A stretch of DNA of 64,000 nucleotides from DATJSJ01 sp035504175 (GTDB taxonomy: Bacteria; Pseudomonadota; Alphaproteobacteria; Acetobacterales; Acetobacteraceae): contig DATJSJ010000276.1 of NCBI GenBank assembly GCA_035504175.1, positions 6,908-70,907 on the forward strand. Direction: 5' to 3'. The notes under the pieces were generated by a model that was not told where the DNA came from, searched no databases, and saw only the letters and a list, made by a program, of their open reading frames with translations. A program made the position numbers and the translations under genes. Positions 52,901-61,643 of the stretch are shown here, in pieces. How positions within the stretch are numbered: position 1 is the stretch's first letter; every line of letters begins with the position of its first letter.

Positions 52901-53898
52901 GCCTCATGCGCTTCGGCGCTGGCCAGGCCGGCGGCGATCTGCCCGGCGACCAGGCCGAGGAAGCCGCGATAGCCCTCGTCATACAGCCGGTAGGGATTGA
53001 GCCCGACGACCAGGGCGCCGGGTCGGCCGGTTTCGCCCTGTGCCGGCAGCGGCAGCACCGCAGCCTGATGCGGCGGCCGATCCCAGGCACCGCCCGGCAG
53101 CGTCCCGAACGCGGCCCCGAGCGCCGTGACCACCTGGCCGGCGCCCCTCGCCGCCACCTCGCCGCAGGGCCAGAGGCCATCGGGCTCCGCCATGATCTCC
53201 GGCGCGGCGGGGTGGCCTGACGCGATGCCCGCGCTGCCGGCCAGCGTCATTCGGCCGCTCGACGGGTCGCGGCGGTAAATCAGCGCGAAGGGCAGGTCGC
53301 GAGTGCTGGTGGCGATGGCCGCGGCGGCCTCGCGGCAGGCGTCCTCGGCGCCGCGCGCCTCCGTCATGCGGGCGCCGAGTTCCCGCAGCAGCGCGAGCTG
53401 CCGCTCGTCGATGATGCGCCGCGTGTCATCGGTGTTGGCGCAGATGATCCCGCCGGTGCCGCCCCGCTCGTTCGGCACCGGGCTGTAGGAGAAGGTGTAG
53501 TAGGTCTCCTCCGGATAGCCGTAGCGCTGCATGATCAGCAGCAGCGCCTCGTCGTAGGTGCCCACGTTGCGCCGCATCGCCGTCTCGGCGCGCGGCCGGA
53601 TCTGGTCCCAGATCTCCTCCCAGACCGCGGCGGCGGGCTGCGCCAGCGCCCAGGGATGCTTGCCGCCCACGATCGTCTTGTAGGCGTCGTTGTAGAGGTT
53701 GATCAGCTCGTCGCCCCACCAGACGAACATCGGCTGGCGCGAGGTCAGCACCACGCGGACGCAGGTTCTGAGAGCCTGCGGCCACTGGTCCGCGGCACCG
53801 AGACTGGTCTGCGACCAGTCGATATCTTGCATCAGCGCGCCGAGTTCGCCGCCGCCGGCAAAAAGATCCGTCGCCTCGTCCGCCTCCGACGGCATCAT
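49975..53898 (-). CDS. Double hybrid sensor histidine kinase with two receivers
   Basis: A 1307-residue cytosolic sensor. In order: PAS-like domain (about 20-165), GAF-type domain (about 175-335), first kinase with SHEFRTPLTLLLAP (His357) and ATPase motifs to about 575, receiver 1 (about 622-740; Asp677 in LSDVMMPRLDG), PAS (about 755-870), coiled coil (about 875-925), second kinase with GGIAHDFNNLLTG (His943), and receiver 2 (about 1185-1305; Asp1240 in TDIGLPGLNG). No transmembrane segments. Two complete phospho-cores in one chain imply an internal relay or dual input. ATG 53898 chosen; ATG 53895 follows at once. No output regulator is adjacent. Confidence 0.9.
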   Translation of the reverse strand: MMPSEADEATDLFAGGGELGALMQDIDWSQTSLGAADQWPQALRTCVRVVLTSRQPMFVWWGDELINLYNDAYKTIVGGKHPWALAQPAAAVWEEIWDQIRPRAETAMRRNVGTYDEALLLIMQRYGYPEETYYTFSYSPVPNERGGTGGIICANTDDTRRIIDERQLALLRELGARMTEARGAEDACREAAAAIATSTRDLPFALIYRRDPSSGRMTLAGSAGIASGHPAAPEIMAEPDGLWPCGEVAARGAGQVVTALGAAFGTLPGGAWDRPPHQAAVLPLPAQGETGRPGALVVGLNPYRLYDEGYRGFLGLVAGQIAAGLASAEAHEAERRRAEALAEIDRAKTAFFSNVSHEFRTPLTLLLAPLEDLLGGDEAAELSAEQRRQLAVIHRNSLRLLRLVNTLLDFSRIEAGRVQARYEPTDLAALTADLASGFRSATERAGLALAIDCPPLPEPVHVDRDMWEKIVLNLLSNAFKFTFEGGIAVRLRADGSHAVLTVRDSGTGVPADELPRLFERFHRIEGQRSRSFEGSGIGLALVQELVRLHGGTIAAESVAGEGSAFIVTLPFGTAHVPAGQQAGGMEAMPDRSTRVGAFVEEALRWLPDLDPVEAMAAEPAPSAEANPARVLLADDNADMRDYVRRLLATRYRVTAVADGEDALAAIRAAPPDLVLSDVMMPRLDGFGLLRSIRSDPRLRELPVILVSARAGEEAKIEGLNAGADDYLVKPFTVRELMARISANLGLAQVRRQAAQTAQATAEHLRQLFEQAPGFMCTLRGPEHVFELVNAAYARLIGGRDAVGRPIRAVLPELAGQGFFELLDTVYRTGEAFTGRDMRVVLGQAAAPDERFLDFVYQPIRGAGGDVAGIFVEGADVTERVRADAALREMNDRLEALVAERTIELSQALGQVRAEAEERERAEEALRQAQKMEAIGQLTGGIAHDFNNLLTGIGGSLQLLQTRLAQGRLGETDRYLVAAMSSVRRAASLTHRLLAFARRQALDPKPTNVNQLVSGLEDLIRRTVGPEIRTETVLAGGLWLTLCDANQLENALLNLCINARDAMPEGGRLTIETANTHLDEAYAAAQRDVRPGQYVALSVTDTGSGMPPDVLEHAFEPFFTTKAIGQGTGLGLSMLYGFIKQSGGHVRIYSEEGRGTTVRVYLPRHHVSGSDSGGTAAGAAAGAGLPGAGRIVVVVEDDAVVRAILLEVLADLGYAAIEAEDGPSGLAVLRAQPGVDLLITDIGLPGLNGRELAEAARLDHPGLKVLFLTGYAQNAVVGNGILAAGMAMLTKPFPLEALAAKVQAMLAP

Positions 53899-54197
53899 CG
53901 CGTCCCGGAGAGGGTTTGCCGTCGCGCCGACGCAAGGATGGGCATGATGGGCCTCCGCAACGCGACGCTTGACGGGGCCGGGCGCGTGCGTTCCCGGTCC
54001 AGCGCGGTACGGCGGCCCGGCAACGCCTCCGGCACCGGCCCTGGGCGCGGCGGGCCCGTTCCACGAAACCATCGCCTTACCACGCGATCCCGCGCGCCTG
54101 AAGCGGCGGCCGCCGGCGGCGCGCCTCCCGGCCGCTCCGCGGGTCGCGACCGGTCACGGGCGCCAGACGCTGATAGGCGTGGAACCGGACGCCGCCC

Positions 54198-55487
54198 TCA
54201 GGCGGTGCCTGGCCGGTCCGCCGTAAGCCAGCTGAGACCGATATCGCGCCGGCAGAAGCCGCCCGGCCAGTCGATCGCATTCACCGCAGCGTAGGCGCGC
54301 GCCCGCGCCGCGGCGAGATCCGGGCCGGTCGCGCAGACGGTCAGCACCCGCCCGCCATCGGCGACGATGGCGCCGTCCGTGGCACGCGTTCCGGCGTGGA
54401 ACACCAGCACGTCCGGCAGCGCCGCGGTCGCGTCCAGCCCGCCGATCGGCTCACCGCGCCGGAACGCGCCGGGATAGCCCCGCGCCGCCAGCACGACGGC
54501 GACGGAGACCACCGGCTCCCAGCGCAGATCGAAGGCGGCGAGCTCGCCGTCGCAGCCGGCGAGCAGCGCCGGCAGCAGATCCGAGCGCAGCCGCGGCAAC
54601 AGCGCCTGACATTCCGGATCGCCGAACCGGACGTTGAACTCGATGAGCTGGGCGCCGGCATCGGTCAGCATCAGCCCGGCGAACAGCACGCCGCGGAACG
54701 GCGTGCCGCGTCGCGCCAGCTCGGCCAAGGCCGGGCGGATCACCCCGTCCATCACCGATCCGCCCAGCGCCTCGGTCGCGAAGGGCGGCGGCGAGACTGC
54801 GCCCATGCCGCCCGTGTTCGGCCCGGTATCGCCGTCGCCGGCCCGCTTGTGGTCCTGCGCCGCGCCGAGGAACACCGCATCGGTGCCGTCGCAGAGCGCG
54901 AAGACGGAGAGCTCCGGCCCTTCGAGGCATTCCTCGATGACCACGGCGGCGCCGGCCTCGCCCAGCGTGCCCTGCTCCATGAAAGCGGCGATCGCCGCCT
55001 CGGCCTCGGCTTCGGTCGCGGCGACGACGACGCCCTTGCCGGCGGCAAGCCCGTCCGCCTTCACCACCAGCGGCGCGCCGCGGCGGGCGACGAAATCGCG
55101 CGCGGCCGCCGGATCGTCGAACCGCTCCCAGCGCGGGGTCGGGATGCCGGCGGCGTCGCAGACCTCCTTGCCGAAGCTCTTGCTGCCTTCGAGCCGGGCC
55201 GCCGCCGCGGTCGGGCCGCAGCAGCGGATCCCGGCCGCCGCCAGCGCGTCGGCAAGGCCGGCGACCAGCGGCGCCTCCGGGCCGGGCACCACCAGATCGA
55301 CCGTGTTATCGCGGGCGAACTCAACGAGAGCCGCAACGTCCGTCGCGCCGATCGGCACGTTCTCGCCGAGCGTCGCGGTGCCGGGATTGCCCGGCGCGAT
55401 CCACAGCTTCGTCAGCAGCGGGCTCACCGCCAGCGACCAGGCCAGCGCGTGCTCCCGGCCGCCCGACCCCACCAGCAGCACGCGCAT
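54198..55487 (-). CDS. purD: Phosphoribosylamine-glycine ligase
   Basis: A 429-residue GAR synthetase of de novo purine synthesis, joining glycine to phosphoribosylamine with ATP. N-terminal MRVLLVGSGGREHALAW, ATP-grasp APLVVKADGLAAGKGVVVA, QDHKRAGDGDTGPNTGGMGA and LIEFNVRFGDPECQ are all textbook. Full length. ATG 55487 gives the standard start; an in-frame ATG 14 codons upstream is less likely. It is divergent from xseA across 53 bp, which must hold both promoters. Confidence 0.97.
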   Translation of the reverse strand: MRVLLVGSGGREHALAWSLAVSPLLTKLWIAPGNPGTATLGENVPIGATDVAALVEFARDNTVDLVVPGPEAPLVAGLADALAAAGIRCCGPTAAAARLEGSKSFGKEVCDAAGIPTPRWERFDDPAAARDFVARRGAPLVVKADGLAAGKGVVVAATEAEAEAAIAAFMEQGTLGEAGAAVVIEECLEGPELSVFALCDGTDAVFLGAAQDHKRAGDGDTGPNTGGMGAVSPPPFATEALGGSVMDGVIRPALAELARRGTPFRGVLFAGLMLTDAGAQLIEFNVRFGDPECQALLPRLRSDLLPALLAGCDGELAAFDLRWEPVVSVAVVLAARGYPGAFRRGEPIGGLDATAALPDVLVFHAGTRATDGAIVADGGRVLTVCATGPDLAAARARAYAAVNAIDWPGGFCRRDIGLSWLTADRPGTA

Positions 55488-55540
55488 GCACCAACCCTCC
55501 GACTTTCCAGGAGCCGGGCGCTGTAGCATAGGAGCCGGCG

Positions 55541-57001
55541 ATGGACGACCTGCCCCTCGCCGCCAGCAACGTTCCGGAATACACGGTCAGCGAGATCGCC
55601 GGCGCGGTGAAGCGCACCTTGGAAGGTGCGTTCGGACGCATCCGCGTGCGCGGCGAGGTGAGCGAGCTGAAGCGCTACCCGTCCGGGCACATCTACCTCA
55701 GCCTCAAGGACGAGGGCGGCAAGCTGCGCGGCGTGGTGTGGCGAACCGCCGTGCCGCGGCTCGGGATGGCGCTGGAGAACGGCGCCGAGATCATCGCGAC
55801 GGGCCGCATCTCCAGCTACGCGGATCGTTCCGAATACCAGCTCATCATCGAGCGCGCGGAATATGCCGGCGTCGGCGCGCTGCTGAAGCGGATCGAGATG
55901 CTGCGCCAGCGCCTTGCCGAGGAGGGGTTGTTCGCCGCCGAGCGCAAGCGGCAGATCCCGATGCTGCCGGATGTGGTGGGCGTGGTGACCTCGGCCCAGG
56001 GCGCGGTGATCCAGGACATCCGCACCACGATCGCGCGGCGCTTTCCGCGCCTGATCGTGCTGTGGCCGGTGCCGGTGCAGGGCGAGGGCGCGGCGGCACG
56101 GATCGCCGCGGCGATCGCCGGGTTCGACGCGCTGCCGGCCGGCGGCGCGGTGCCGCGCCCGGACGTGCTGATCGTCGCCCGCGGCGGCGGCAGCCTTGAA
56201 GATCTGATGGCGTTCAACGAGGAGGCGGTGGTGCGCGCGGCCGCCGCATGCCGCATTCCGCTGATCTCCGCCGTCGGGCACGAGACCGACACGACGCTGA
56301 TCGATTTCGCCGCGGACTACCGGGCGCCGACGCCGACGGCTGCGGCGGAGCTCGCGGTGCCGTCACGCGCCGAGCTGGCGGCCGATTTGCAGCAGAAGGC
56401 GGCGCGGCTCGCCGGCGGGCTGCACCGGATGGCGCAGGAGCGGCATCTCCGCCTGACACGGGCGGCGCAGGCACTGCCCGATTTGCCTTCGTTGCTGGGC
56501 ACGGCGCGGCAGCGGCTCGATGACCGGGCGACGCGACTGCTGCTCGCCCTGCCCAATCTGGTGGCGGCGCGGCGGAGTGCGTTGCTGCGCGCCGAGCGAG
56601 GCCTGCCGGATCCGGGGGCGCTGATCGCCGCGCGGCGGGCGACGATCGCGCTGCAGGCGGCGCATCTGCGCGCCGGGCTGCGTCAGGCGGTGCATCGGGC
56701 CGAGGCGGCCGGCGCACGCGTGTTTTCGCGCCTCTCGCCGGCGGCGCTGCAGGCGCGGCTGCGCGAGGCGCGCGCACGGATCGAGGGGCTGGCGGCGCGT
56801 CTGGAATCCGTTTCGCATGCCGAGGTATTGCGACGCGGCTACGTGCTCGTGCTCGGCGCGGACGGGCACGCAGTGACGCGCGCCGCCGCGGTGAAGCCCG
56901 GCGCGGCGCTGTCGCTGCACTTCGCAGATGGCGAGGTGGCGGTGAAAGCGCGCGGTGCGGCGCGCGGCGACGAACCGCCGCAGGGAACGTTGCCGCTGTA
57001 G
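55541..57001 (+). CDS. xseA: Exodeoxyribonuclease VII large subunit
   Basis: A 486-residue nuclease subunit degrading single-stranded DNA with XseB, which is not in this window. The N-terminal OB-fold (YTVSEIAGAVKRTLEGAFGR; VRGEVSELKRYPSGHIYLSL) is followed by the catalytic domain with VVTSAQGAVIQDIRTTIARR, ARGGGSLEDLMAFN and SAVGHETDTTLIDFAADYRA. A helical coiled-coil follows and the C-terminus has LRRGYVLVLGADG. Full length. Divergent from purD. Confidence 0.96.
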   Translation: MDDLPLAASNVPEYTVSEIAGAVKRTLEGAFGRIRVRGEVSELKRYPSGHIYLSLKDEGGKLRGVVWRTAVPRLGMALENGAEIIATGRISSYADRSEYQLIIERAEYAGVGALLKRIEMLRQRLAEEGLFAAERKRQIPMLPDVVGVVTSAQGAVIQDIRTTIARRFPRLIVLWPVPVQGEGAAARIAAAIAGFDALPAGGAVPRPDVLIVARGGGSLEDLMAFNEEAVVRAAAACRIPLISAVGHETDTTLIDFAADYRAPTPTAAAELAVPSRAELAADLQQKAARLAGGLHRMAQERHLRLTRAAQALPDLPSLLGTARQRLDDRATRLLLALPNLVAARRSALLRAERGLPDPGALIAARRATIALQAAHLRAGLRQAVHRAEAAGARVFSRLSPAALQARLREARARIEGLAARLESVSHAEVLRRGYVLVLGADGHAVTRAAAVKPGAALSLHFADGEVAVKARGAARGDEPPQGTLPL

Positions 57002-57280
57002 GATATCGCGGTCGCGTTTGCCCCAGTCGAGCTTATGACGACACCCGACGATTGCCACCAACCTGGTCCGTAGACGTACACGGGCAATACGCGCGCTGTG
57101 CCAACAGCGCTCGCGCCCCGGCTGACTGTTCGCTCGCCGCAATTGTATGTGAACACATCCGGCAAGGCGCCTGATCGGCGCGGGTCAGATCGTTTCACGT
57201 TGCCGGTAGCTCAGGGCCGGGCGGCCCGCTGCGCCGGAAAACGTGTATACTTCGGAAGATTTCTGACAATCGTATGTTAG

Positions 57281-57314
57281 CGCCGATCCGCTCACACGTC
57301 CCGCTGGATCGGCG
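57281..57314 (+). other. Leader hairpin upstream of the acyltransferase gene
   Basis: The only 5'-leader structure I see in the 348-bp gap at 57002-57349. Arms CGCCGATCC (57281-57289) and GGATCGGCG (57306-57314) form a perfect 9-bp stem with a 16-nt loop, 35 bp before the GTG start. A -10-like TATACT lies at 57246-57251, about 30 bp before the stem, so the hairpin would be in the mRNA leader. No matching -35 was found. The rest of the gap shows nothing I can name. Confidence 0.5.
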
Positions 57315-57349
57315 ATTGCGCAAAATTTTGAGGCAAGGTCGATCGCCCC

Positions 57350-58429
57350 GTGACTCGCGGAACCTCCCTGTATTTGGATCTGGTCCGGTTTGCCGCCGCA
57401 ATGACGGTGCTGCTCGGGCATTTCTCGCATCACCGGATCTCGGGCGGCCTGTTCTGGCAGGTCGATCTGTTCGGCAGCAACCAGGCCGTGATGGTGTTCT
57501 TCGTGCTGTCGGGTTTCGTCGTCGCCTATGTCACGGATGCGCGCGAGAGGACGCCGCGCGACTACGCGATCAGCCGCGCCGCGCGCATCTACTCCGTGGC
57601 GCTGCCGGCGCTGCTCGCCGTGCCGGCGTTGGACTGGCTGGGCCGCACGATCAATCCGGCCGCCTATGACGTGATCGGCCCGACCACACTCTGGGGTTTC
57701 GTCGCGCACCTGCTGTTTTTGAACGAGGCGTGGCTGCACCATATCGAGTTCGGGTCGCTCTACCCGTATTGGTCGCTCGGCTACGAAGTCTGGTACTATG
57801 CCGTGTTCGGCGTCGCGATCTTCACCCCGGCGCCATGGTCGCTGCCGGCGGCTGGCCTGGTGCTGCTGGCGATCGGTCCGAATGTCGCGGCGCTGTTCCC
57901 GGTCTGGCTGATGGGATGGGGCTGCTACCGGCTCTCACGCCGCCGGGCGCCGGCCGCGCATCTGCCGGCGATTCTGCTGATCGCGGGGCCCATTCTCGGC
58001 TGGGTGGCCTTCGAATGGTTTGCCTGGCGGAGCGGCCTGCGCTCGGGGATAACCCCGCTCTACGAGCAGCGATGGCAGATCTGGCAGAACTACGTGCTCG
58101 GCCTGCTCTTCAGTCTGCATCTGCTCGGCATCACCTGGCGCTCGGAATGGGTCGGGGCCGTGCTCGCCAGGCCCGCCGCCGCGATCCGCTGGCTGGCAGG
58201 AGCGACGTTCACGATCTACCTGTTCCATTTTCCCGTCATGATGGTGCTGCTGGCGGTCTGTCCGTGGCCCGGCATCGCCGCCAGACGTGTTTTCCTGCTC
58301 GCCGGCACGCTGGTTTGCGTGTTTCTGATTGCCGAGGTCACCGAGCGGCGCAAGGCGGCCTGGCGCCGTCTGTTCACCGCCTTGCTGGGGCGTCCGAGGA
58401 CGCGCGCTGCGGCCTCCGCCGGGGAGTAA
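57350..58429 (+). CDS. Acyltransferase family 3 membrane protein
   Basis: A 359-residue multi-pass acyltransferase (AT3/OafA-NolL type) that O-acylates surface sugars or other carbohydrates at the inner membrane. N-terminal YLDLVRFAAAMTVLLGHFSH carries the usual Arg and His, FFVLSGFVVAYV is motif 2, and PYWSLGYEVWYYAVFG is the third conserved block. About ten hydrophobic segments follow. GTG 57350 is the start, preceded by GAGGCAAGG. No polysaccharide gene adjoins it, so the acceptor is unknown. Confidence 0.92.
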   Translation: MTRGTSLYLDLVRFAAAMTVLLGHFSHHRISGGLFWQVDLFGSNQAVMVFFVLSGFVVAYVTDARERTPRDYAISRAARIYSVALPALLAVPALDWLGRTINPAAYDVIGPTTLWGFVAHLLFLNEAWLHHIEFGSLYPYWSLGYEVWYYAVFGVAIFTPAPWSLPAAGLVLLAIGPNVAALFPVWLMGWGCYRLSRRRAPAAHLPAILLIAGPILGWVAFEWFAWRSGLRSGITPLYEQRWQIWQNYVLGLLFSLHLLGITWRSEWVGAVLARPAAAIRWLAGATFTIYLFHFPVMMVLLAVCPWPGIAARRVFLLAGTLVCVFLIAEVTERRKAAWRRLFTALLGRPRTRAAASAGE

Positions 58430-58643
58430 TGACGGTCTTCCGTTGCCACGCGGAACGATGCTGCCGGGCGGCCCTGAGCACCGCGAACCGGTCCGAAAGT
58501 GGATCACTGTCGGACATCACCGCATTGCCTGCTCAATCGCGGCGAGAATCGCGCCTGCGCCTGCCAATGGCGAGACGGAGACAAGGGTGTGGGGGGCGGC
58601 GTCGCACGGCTCGGCCGATCGGGATGTGCAACGCGCCGGCGGT

Positions 58644-60569
58644 TCAGGCGCGCTGACGCGATGCCTGGCTGACCTGCGCGACGCGGCCCGCGGCACTCTC
58701 CAGAAGCGGAAGGCGCCGCAGCAAGTGCTGACGCACGCGTTCGACCGCCCAGCCCCGCTGCACCAGCGGCGCGCAACGTCGGGACGACGCTCCGCCGGCG
58801 AGGTCGGCCGAGGGCTCGATGACCCTGTCGGCGTCCTCGAACGCACCGCGATTGCCATCGTCGAGATAGCTTTCCGTCGGCAAACCCTCCGCCAGCAGAA
58901 TGCGATGCTGCGCCAGCTCGACATGCCAATACGTGAGCGCCTCGACCGCGACCTGCGCGACCGACGCACCGTTGACCAGATGCCGGATCGGGATCAGGAC
59001 GCCGTTGATGAAGACGGAGTGGTCCGGGGAAAGATAGAGATCGCGCTGCGGCATGCCATCGGCGAAGGCATGGGCGGAGATGCGGATCGGCCATACGGCG
59101 GAAGGGTCGGGCTGACGCGAACAGCGCAGAGAGCGATGCCCGATCCAGGCGACGGGAAAGCGTTCACCCCAGGGCGACAGAACCACATCCCCGACCGCAA
59201 GCGTCTCCACGGCGACGTCGCCGCCTGCCGTGCGAATGCGCGTGCCGGCGGCGAAACAGGGCAGCACGGCGAAATCGAAAAGACCGCCCGGGGTGTTGGC
59301 ATGGTCGAGAAACCTGACCGTGCCGGCGGCGGTACCGTCGGTGCTCCACACCGCATTGTCGCCGTTGCCGTCGTTGTACGTGAACAGCACCCGGTCATCG
59401 AGCACTGCCATGCTGCCGATGCCGGCGAGCGGCCCGGCACTCGGCAGCGTGGCGATCAAGGATGTGCCGGCCGCGGTACCGTCGGTCTTCCACAATTGCA
59501 CCGGCGCTCCGGGATTCTGAGAACCGTTGCTCGGCCCCGCCGCGAAGATGACCTCGTTACCGAGGCTCGCCATGATCGGGACGGGAAAGAAGCCGCCGGC
59601 GCCGATGAGTCTCGGCTTGATGAGCATGGTGCCGGACGGCGTCCCGTCCGTTGCCTCGAGCCCGGCGCCGGTGACGAACACCAATCGGTTGCCCGCCGTC
59701 ACGCCGAGCGTCAACAGCATCGGATCCGGATAATTCGTTCCGGGCAACGGCCGCGTGCCGGCGGCGCTACCGTCCGTCACCCAGACCGAAGCCGAATCGC
59801 GGCCGTCGTCGTACACGAACACGGCTTTGCTGCCGAGCGCCGTCAGGTCGGAGATGAGAGCCTGACTCGGGCCCGGCGGCGGACTGTCATCCGGAAGCGT
59901 GGTGATGAGCCTGGTGCCGGCCGCGCTCCCGTCGCTGACCCAGAGCTGGTTCATCGGGAATGAAATGCTGTTCGTCGGATCCCGGCTGGATGCGGCAAAC
60001 ACCACGGAACCGCCGAGGCTGACGACGCTGCCGATCTCCGGGCCAACCGGATCCGCCTTCAGCAGCACGGTTCCCGCCGCAGTGCCGTCGCTTGCCACCA
60101 GCCCCTCGGCGGTGCCGAACACCAGTGCGCCGCTCGTGAGCGTGGCGCCGTACAACAGATCCGGCTGCGTCACCCCGGGGATCTTGACCGTGCCCGCCGC
60201 CGTGCCGTCCGTGCTCCACAATTCCGGGGCGCCCCCGAAATCGGTCGGCCCATACTCGATCAGCGCGTGCGACAGGCCGGCCCGGGCGATGGAGAGAATC
60301 TCCTGGGCATACGGATAGGTCTGCTCGTTCGGAAGCGTCGTGATTTCGCGCGTTCCCGCTGCCGAAAAGTCCGTCGCCCAGAGCGCATTATCGAGGTCCG
60401 ACGGCTCGGGACCGGCGGTGGCGAAGAACACCTTCGACCCGACCGTGGTGAAGCTCGAGGCGCTTGCGAGGTCGGCCCCGGCAATACTGATCACCGTCGT
60501 ACCCGCGGGCGTGCCGTCGGTGATCACCAGGCCCTGGGCGGATGCGAAGATGCCACGCAGTTGCAGCAT
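58644..60569 (-). CDS. TDGT-repeat / Hint-domain protein
   Basis: A 641-residue protein. Residues about 15-430 carry nine copies of an ELWxTDGTxAGT-like motif (for example WSTDGTAAGT, VSDGSAAGTR) spaced 40-60 residues apart, probably blades of a beta-propeller. Residues about 436-590 are a Hint_2 domain starting at Cys438 (CFAAGTRIRTAGG), with PVAWIGHRSL, LSPDHSVFINGVLIPIRHLV and HVELAQHRILLAEGLPTESY. Hint domains can self-cleave. I do not see the terminal HN/Ser needed for protein splicing, so a hog-type cleavage domain is more likely. No signal peptide. ATG 60569 was chosen; TTG 60596 is possible. Confidence 0.8.
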   Translation of the reverse strand: MLQLRGIFASAQGLVITDGTPAGTTVISIAGADLASASSFTTVGSKVFFATAGPEPSDLDNALWATDFSAAGTREITTLPNEQTYPYAQEILSIARAGLSHALIEYGPTDFGGAPELWSTDGTAAGTVKIPGVTQPDLLYGATLTSGALVFGTAEGLVASDGTAAGTVLLKADPVGPEIGSVVSLGGSVVFAASSRDPTNSISFPMNQLWVSDGSAAGTRLITTLPDDSPPPGPSQALISDLTALGSKAVFVYDDGRDSASVWVTDGSAAGTRPLPGTNYPDPMLLTLGVTAGNRLVFVTGAGLEATDGTPSGTMLIKPRLIGAGGFFPVPIMASLGNEVIFAAGPSNGSQNPGAPVQLWKTDGTAAGTSLIATLPSAGPLAGIGSMAVLDDRVLFTYNDGNGDNAVWSTDGTAAGTVRFLDHANTPGGLFDFAVLPCFAAGTRIRTAGGDVAVETLAVGDVVLSPWGERFPVAWIGHRSLRCSRQPDPSAVWPIRISAHAFADGMPQRDLYLSPDHSVFINGVLIPIRHLVNGASVAQVAVEALTYWHVELAQHRILLAEGLPTESYLDDGNRGAFEDADRVIEPSADLAGGASSRRCAPLVQRGWAVERVRQHLLRRLPLLESAAGRVAQVSQASRQRA

Positions 60570-60640
60570 CGGAGCGATTCCGAGACGAATACCCAACGAT
60601 GCCGGGCCGGCACGACACAGTCAATGGCGGCGCGCGCGGG

Positions 60641-61528
60641 TCACTGATCCTTCCCCGGCAGCGCAATCCCCGTCAGCGCCTCCCACACGCGAATCACGAA
60701 CGCATCGTCGCGCCCGCCATGTCCCGCCGCCGCGGCGGCGAGGAACAACTGGTGCGCCGCCGAGGCCAGCGGCAGCGGAAAGGTGAGCGCCCGCGCCTGA
60801 TCGAGCACGATGCCGAGATCCTTGACGAAGATGTTGACCGCCGAGAGCGGCGTGTCGTCGCCGTCCAGGATGTGCGGCACGCGGTTCTGCCACATCCAGG
60901 AACTGCCGGCCGAGGACGAGATCACCTCGAACAGCGTGCGCGGATCGGCGCCGGCGCGGATGCCGAGCGCCAGCGCCTCCGCCGCGGTCGCGATGTGCAC
61001 GCCGGCCAGAAGCTGGTTGACCATCTTCACGGTGCTGCCGACGCCCGGCGCGTCGCCCAGGCGCCACACCTTGCCGGCGATCGCGCCCAGCACCGGTGTC
61101 GCGCGGTCGAACGCCGCGGGCGCGCCGGAGGCCATCACCGTCATGTTGCCGGCCCGTGCGGCAACGCCGCCGCCCGAGACCGGCGCGTCGAGATAAAGCC
61201 GCCCGGTCGCGGCCACCTGCGCCGCCAGCGCGCGCGCATCCTCCGGCGCCACGGTCACGCTGTTGATCACCACCGCGTCGGGCGCGAGCCGCGGCAGGCA
61301 GGAATCCAGCACCGCCCGCGCCTGCGCCGCGTTGACCACGAACAGCAGCGCCGCGTCGATCCCGTCCGGCAACGCGTCGGCCGTGGCGACGCAGGCGCCG
61401 CCGGCCTGCTCCAGCTCCGCCCAGCGCTCGCGCCGCGTCTCGCAGCCGGTGACCGCGAGCCCCTTGGCCGCGAGGTTGAGCGCCCCGCCGAGCCCCATCG
61501 TCCCGAGCCCGATCACCGCTACCCGCAT
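60641..61528 (-). CDS. 3-hydroxyisobutyrate dehydrogenase-family enzyme (L-threonate dehydrogenase-like)
   Basis: A 295-residue beta-hydroxyacid dehydrogenase. The NAD loop is VIGLGTMGLGGALNLAAKG (about residues 5-23). The substrate motif is DAPVSGGGVAARAG, and the catalytic Lys is in GSTVKMVNQLL. The SSAGSSWMWQNRVPHIL stretch is close to L-threonate dehydrogenase (LtnD) types, but no threonate kinase or LtnB/LtnC partner is nearby, so the substrate is left open. ATG 61528 is the natural start. Transcribed leftward toward the Hint-domain gene, 71 bp apart. Confidence 0.88.
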   Translation of the reverse strand: MRVAVIGLGTMGLGGALNLAAKGLAVTGCETRRERWAELEQAGGACVATADALPDGIDAALLFVVNAAQARAVLDSCLPRLAPDAVVINSVTVAPEDARALAAQVAATGRLYLDAPVSGGGVAARAGNMTVMASGAPAAFDRATPVLGAIAGKVWRLGDAPGVGSTVKMVNQLLAGVHIATAAEALALGIRAGADPRTLFEVISSSAGSSWMWQNRVPHILDGDDTPLSAVNIFVKDLGIVLDQARALTFPLPLASAAHQLFLAAAAAGHGGRDDAFVIRVWEALTGIALPGKDQ

Positions 61529-61643
61529 CGCCCGTCCCTCCGCATGGTGCACCCGGCCGGCGATCATACGTCGCCGGCCCCGGGCGCTGCGCCGCCCGCT
61601 CCCCGCGTGGCGGTTGGCGCAGCGCCGGTCGCGCCCGCCCCGC

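Noticed and set aside
49786..53220. 1144-codon frame on the plus strand
   Set aside because: Antisense shadow of the double hybrid kinase. The kinase frame carries all expected motifs.
57002..57349. Possible small RNA or tRNA gene in the gap after xseA
   Set aside because: There is one hairpin but no cloverleaf, no terminator and no conserved RNA pattern I can identify.
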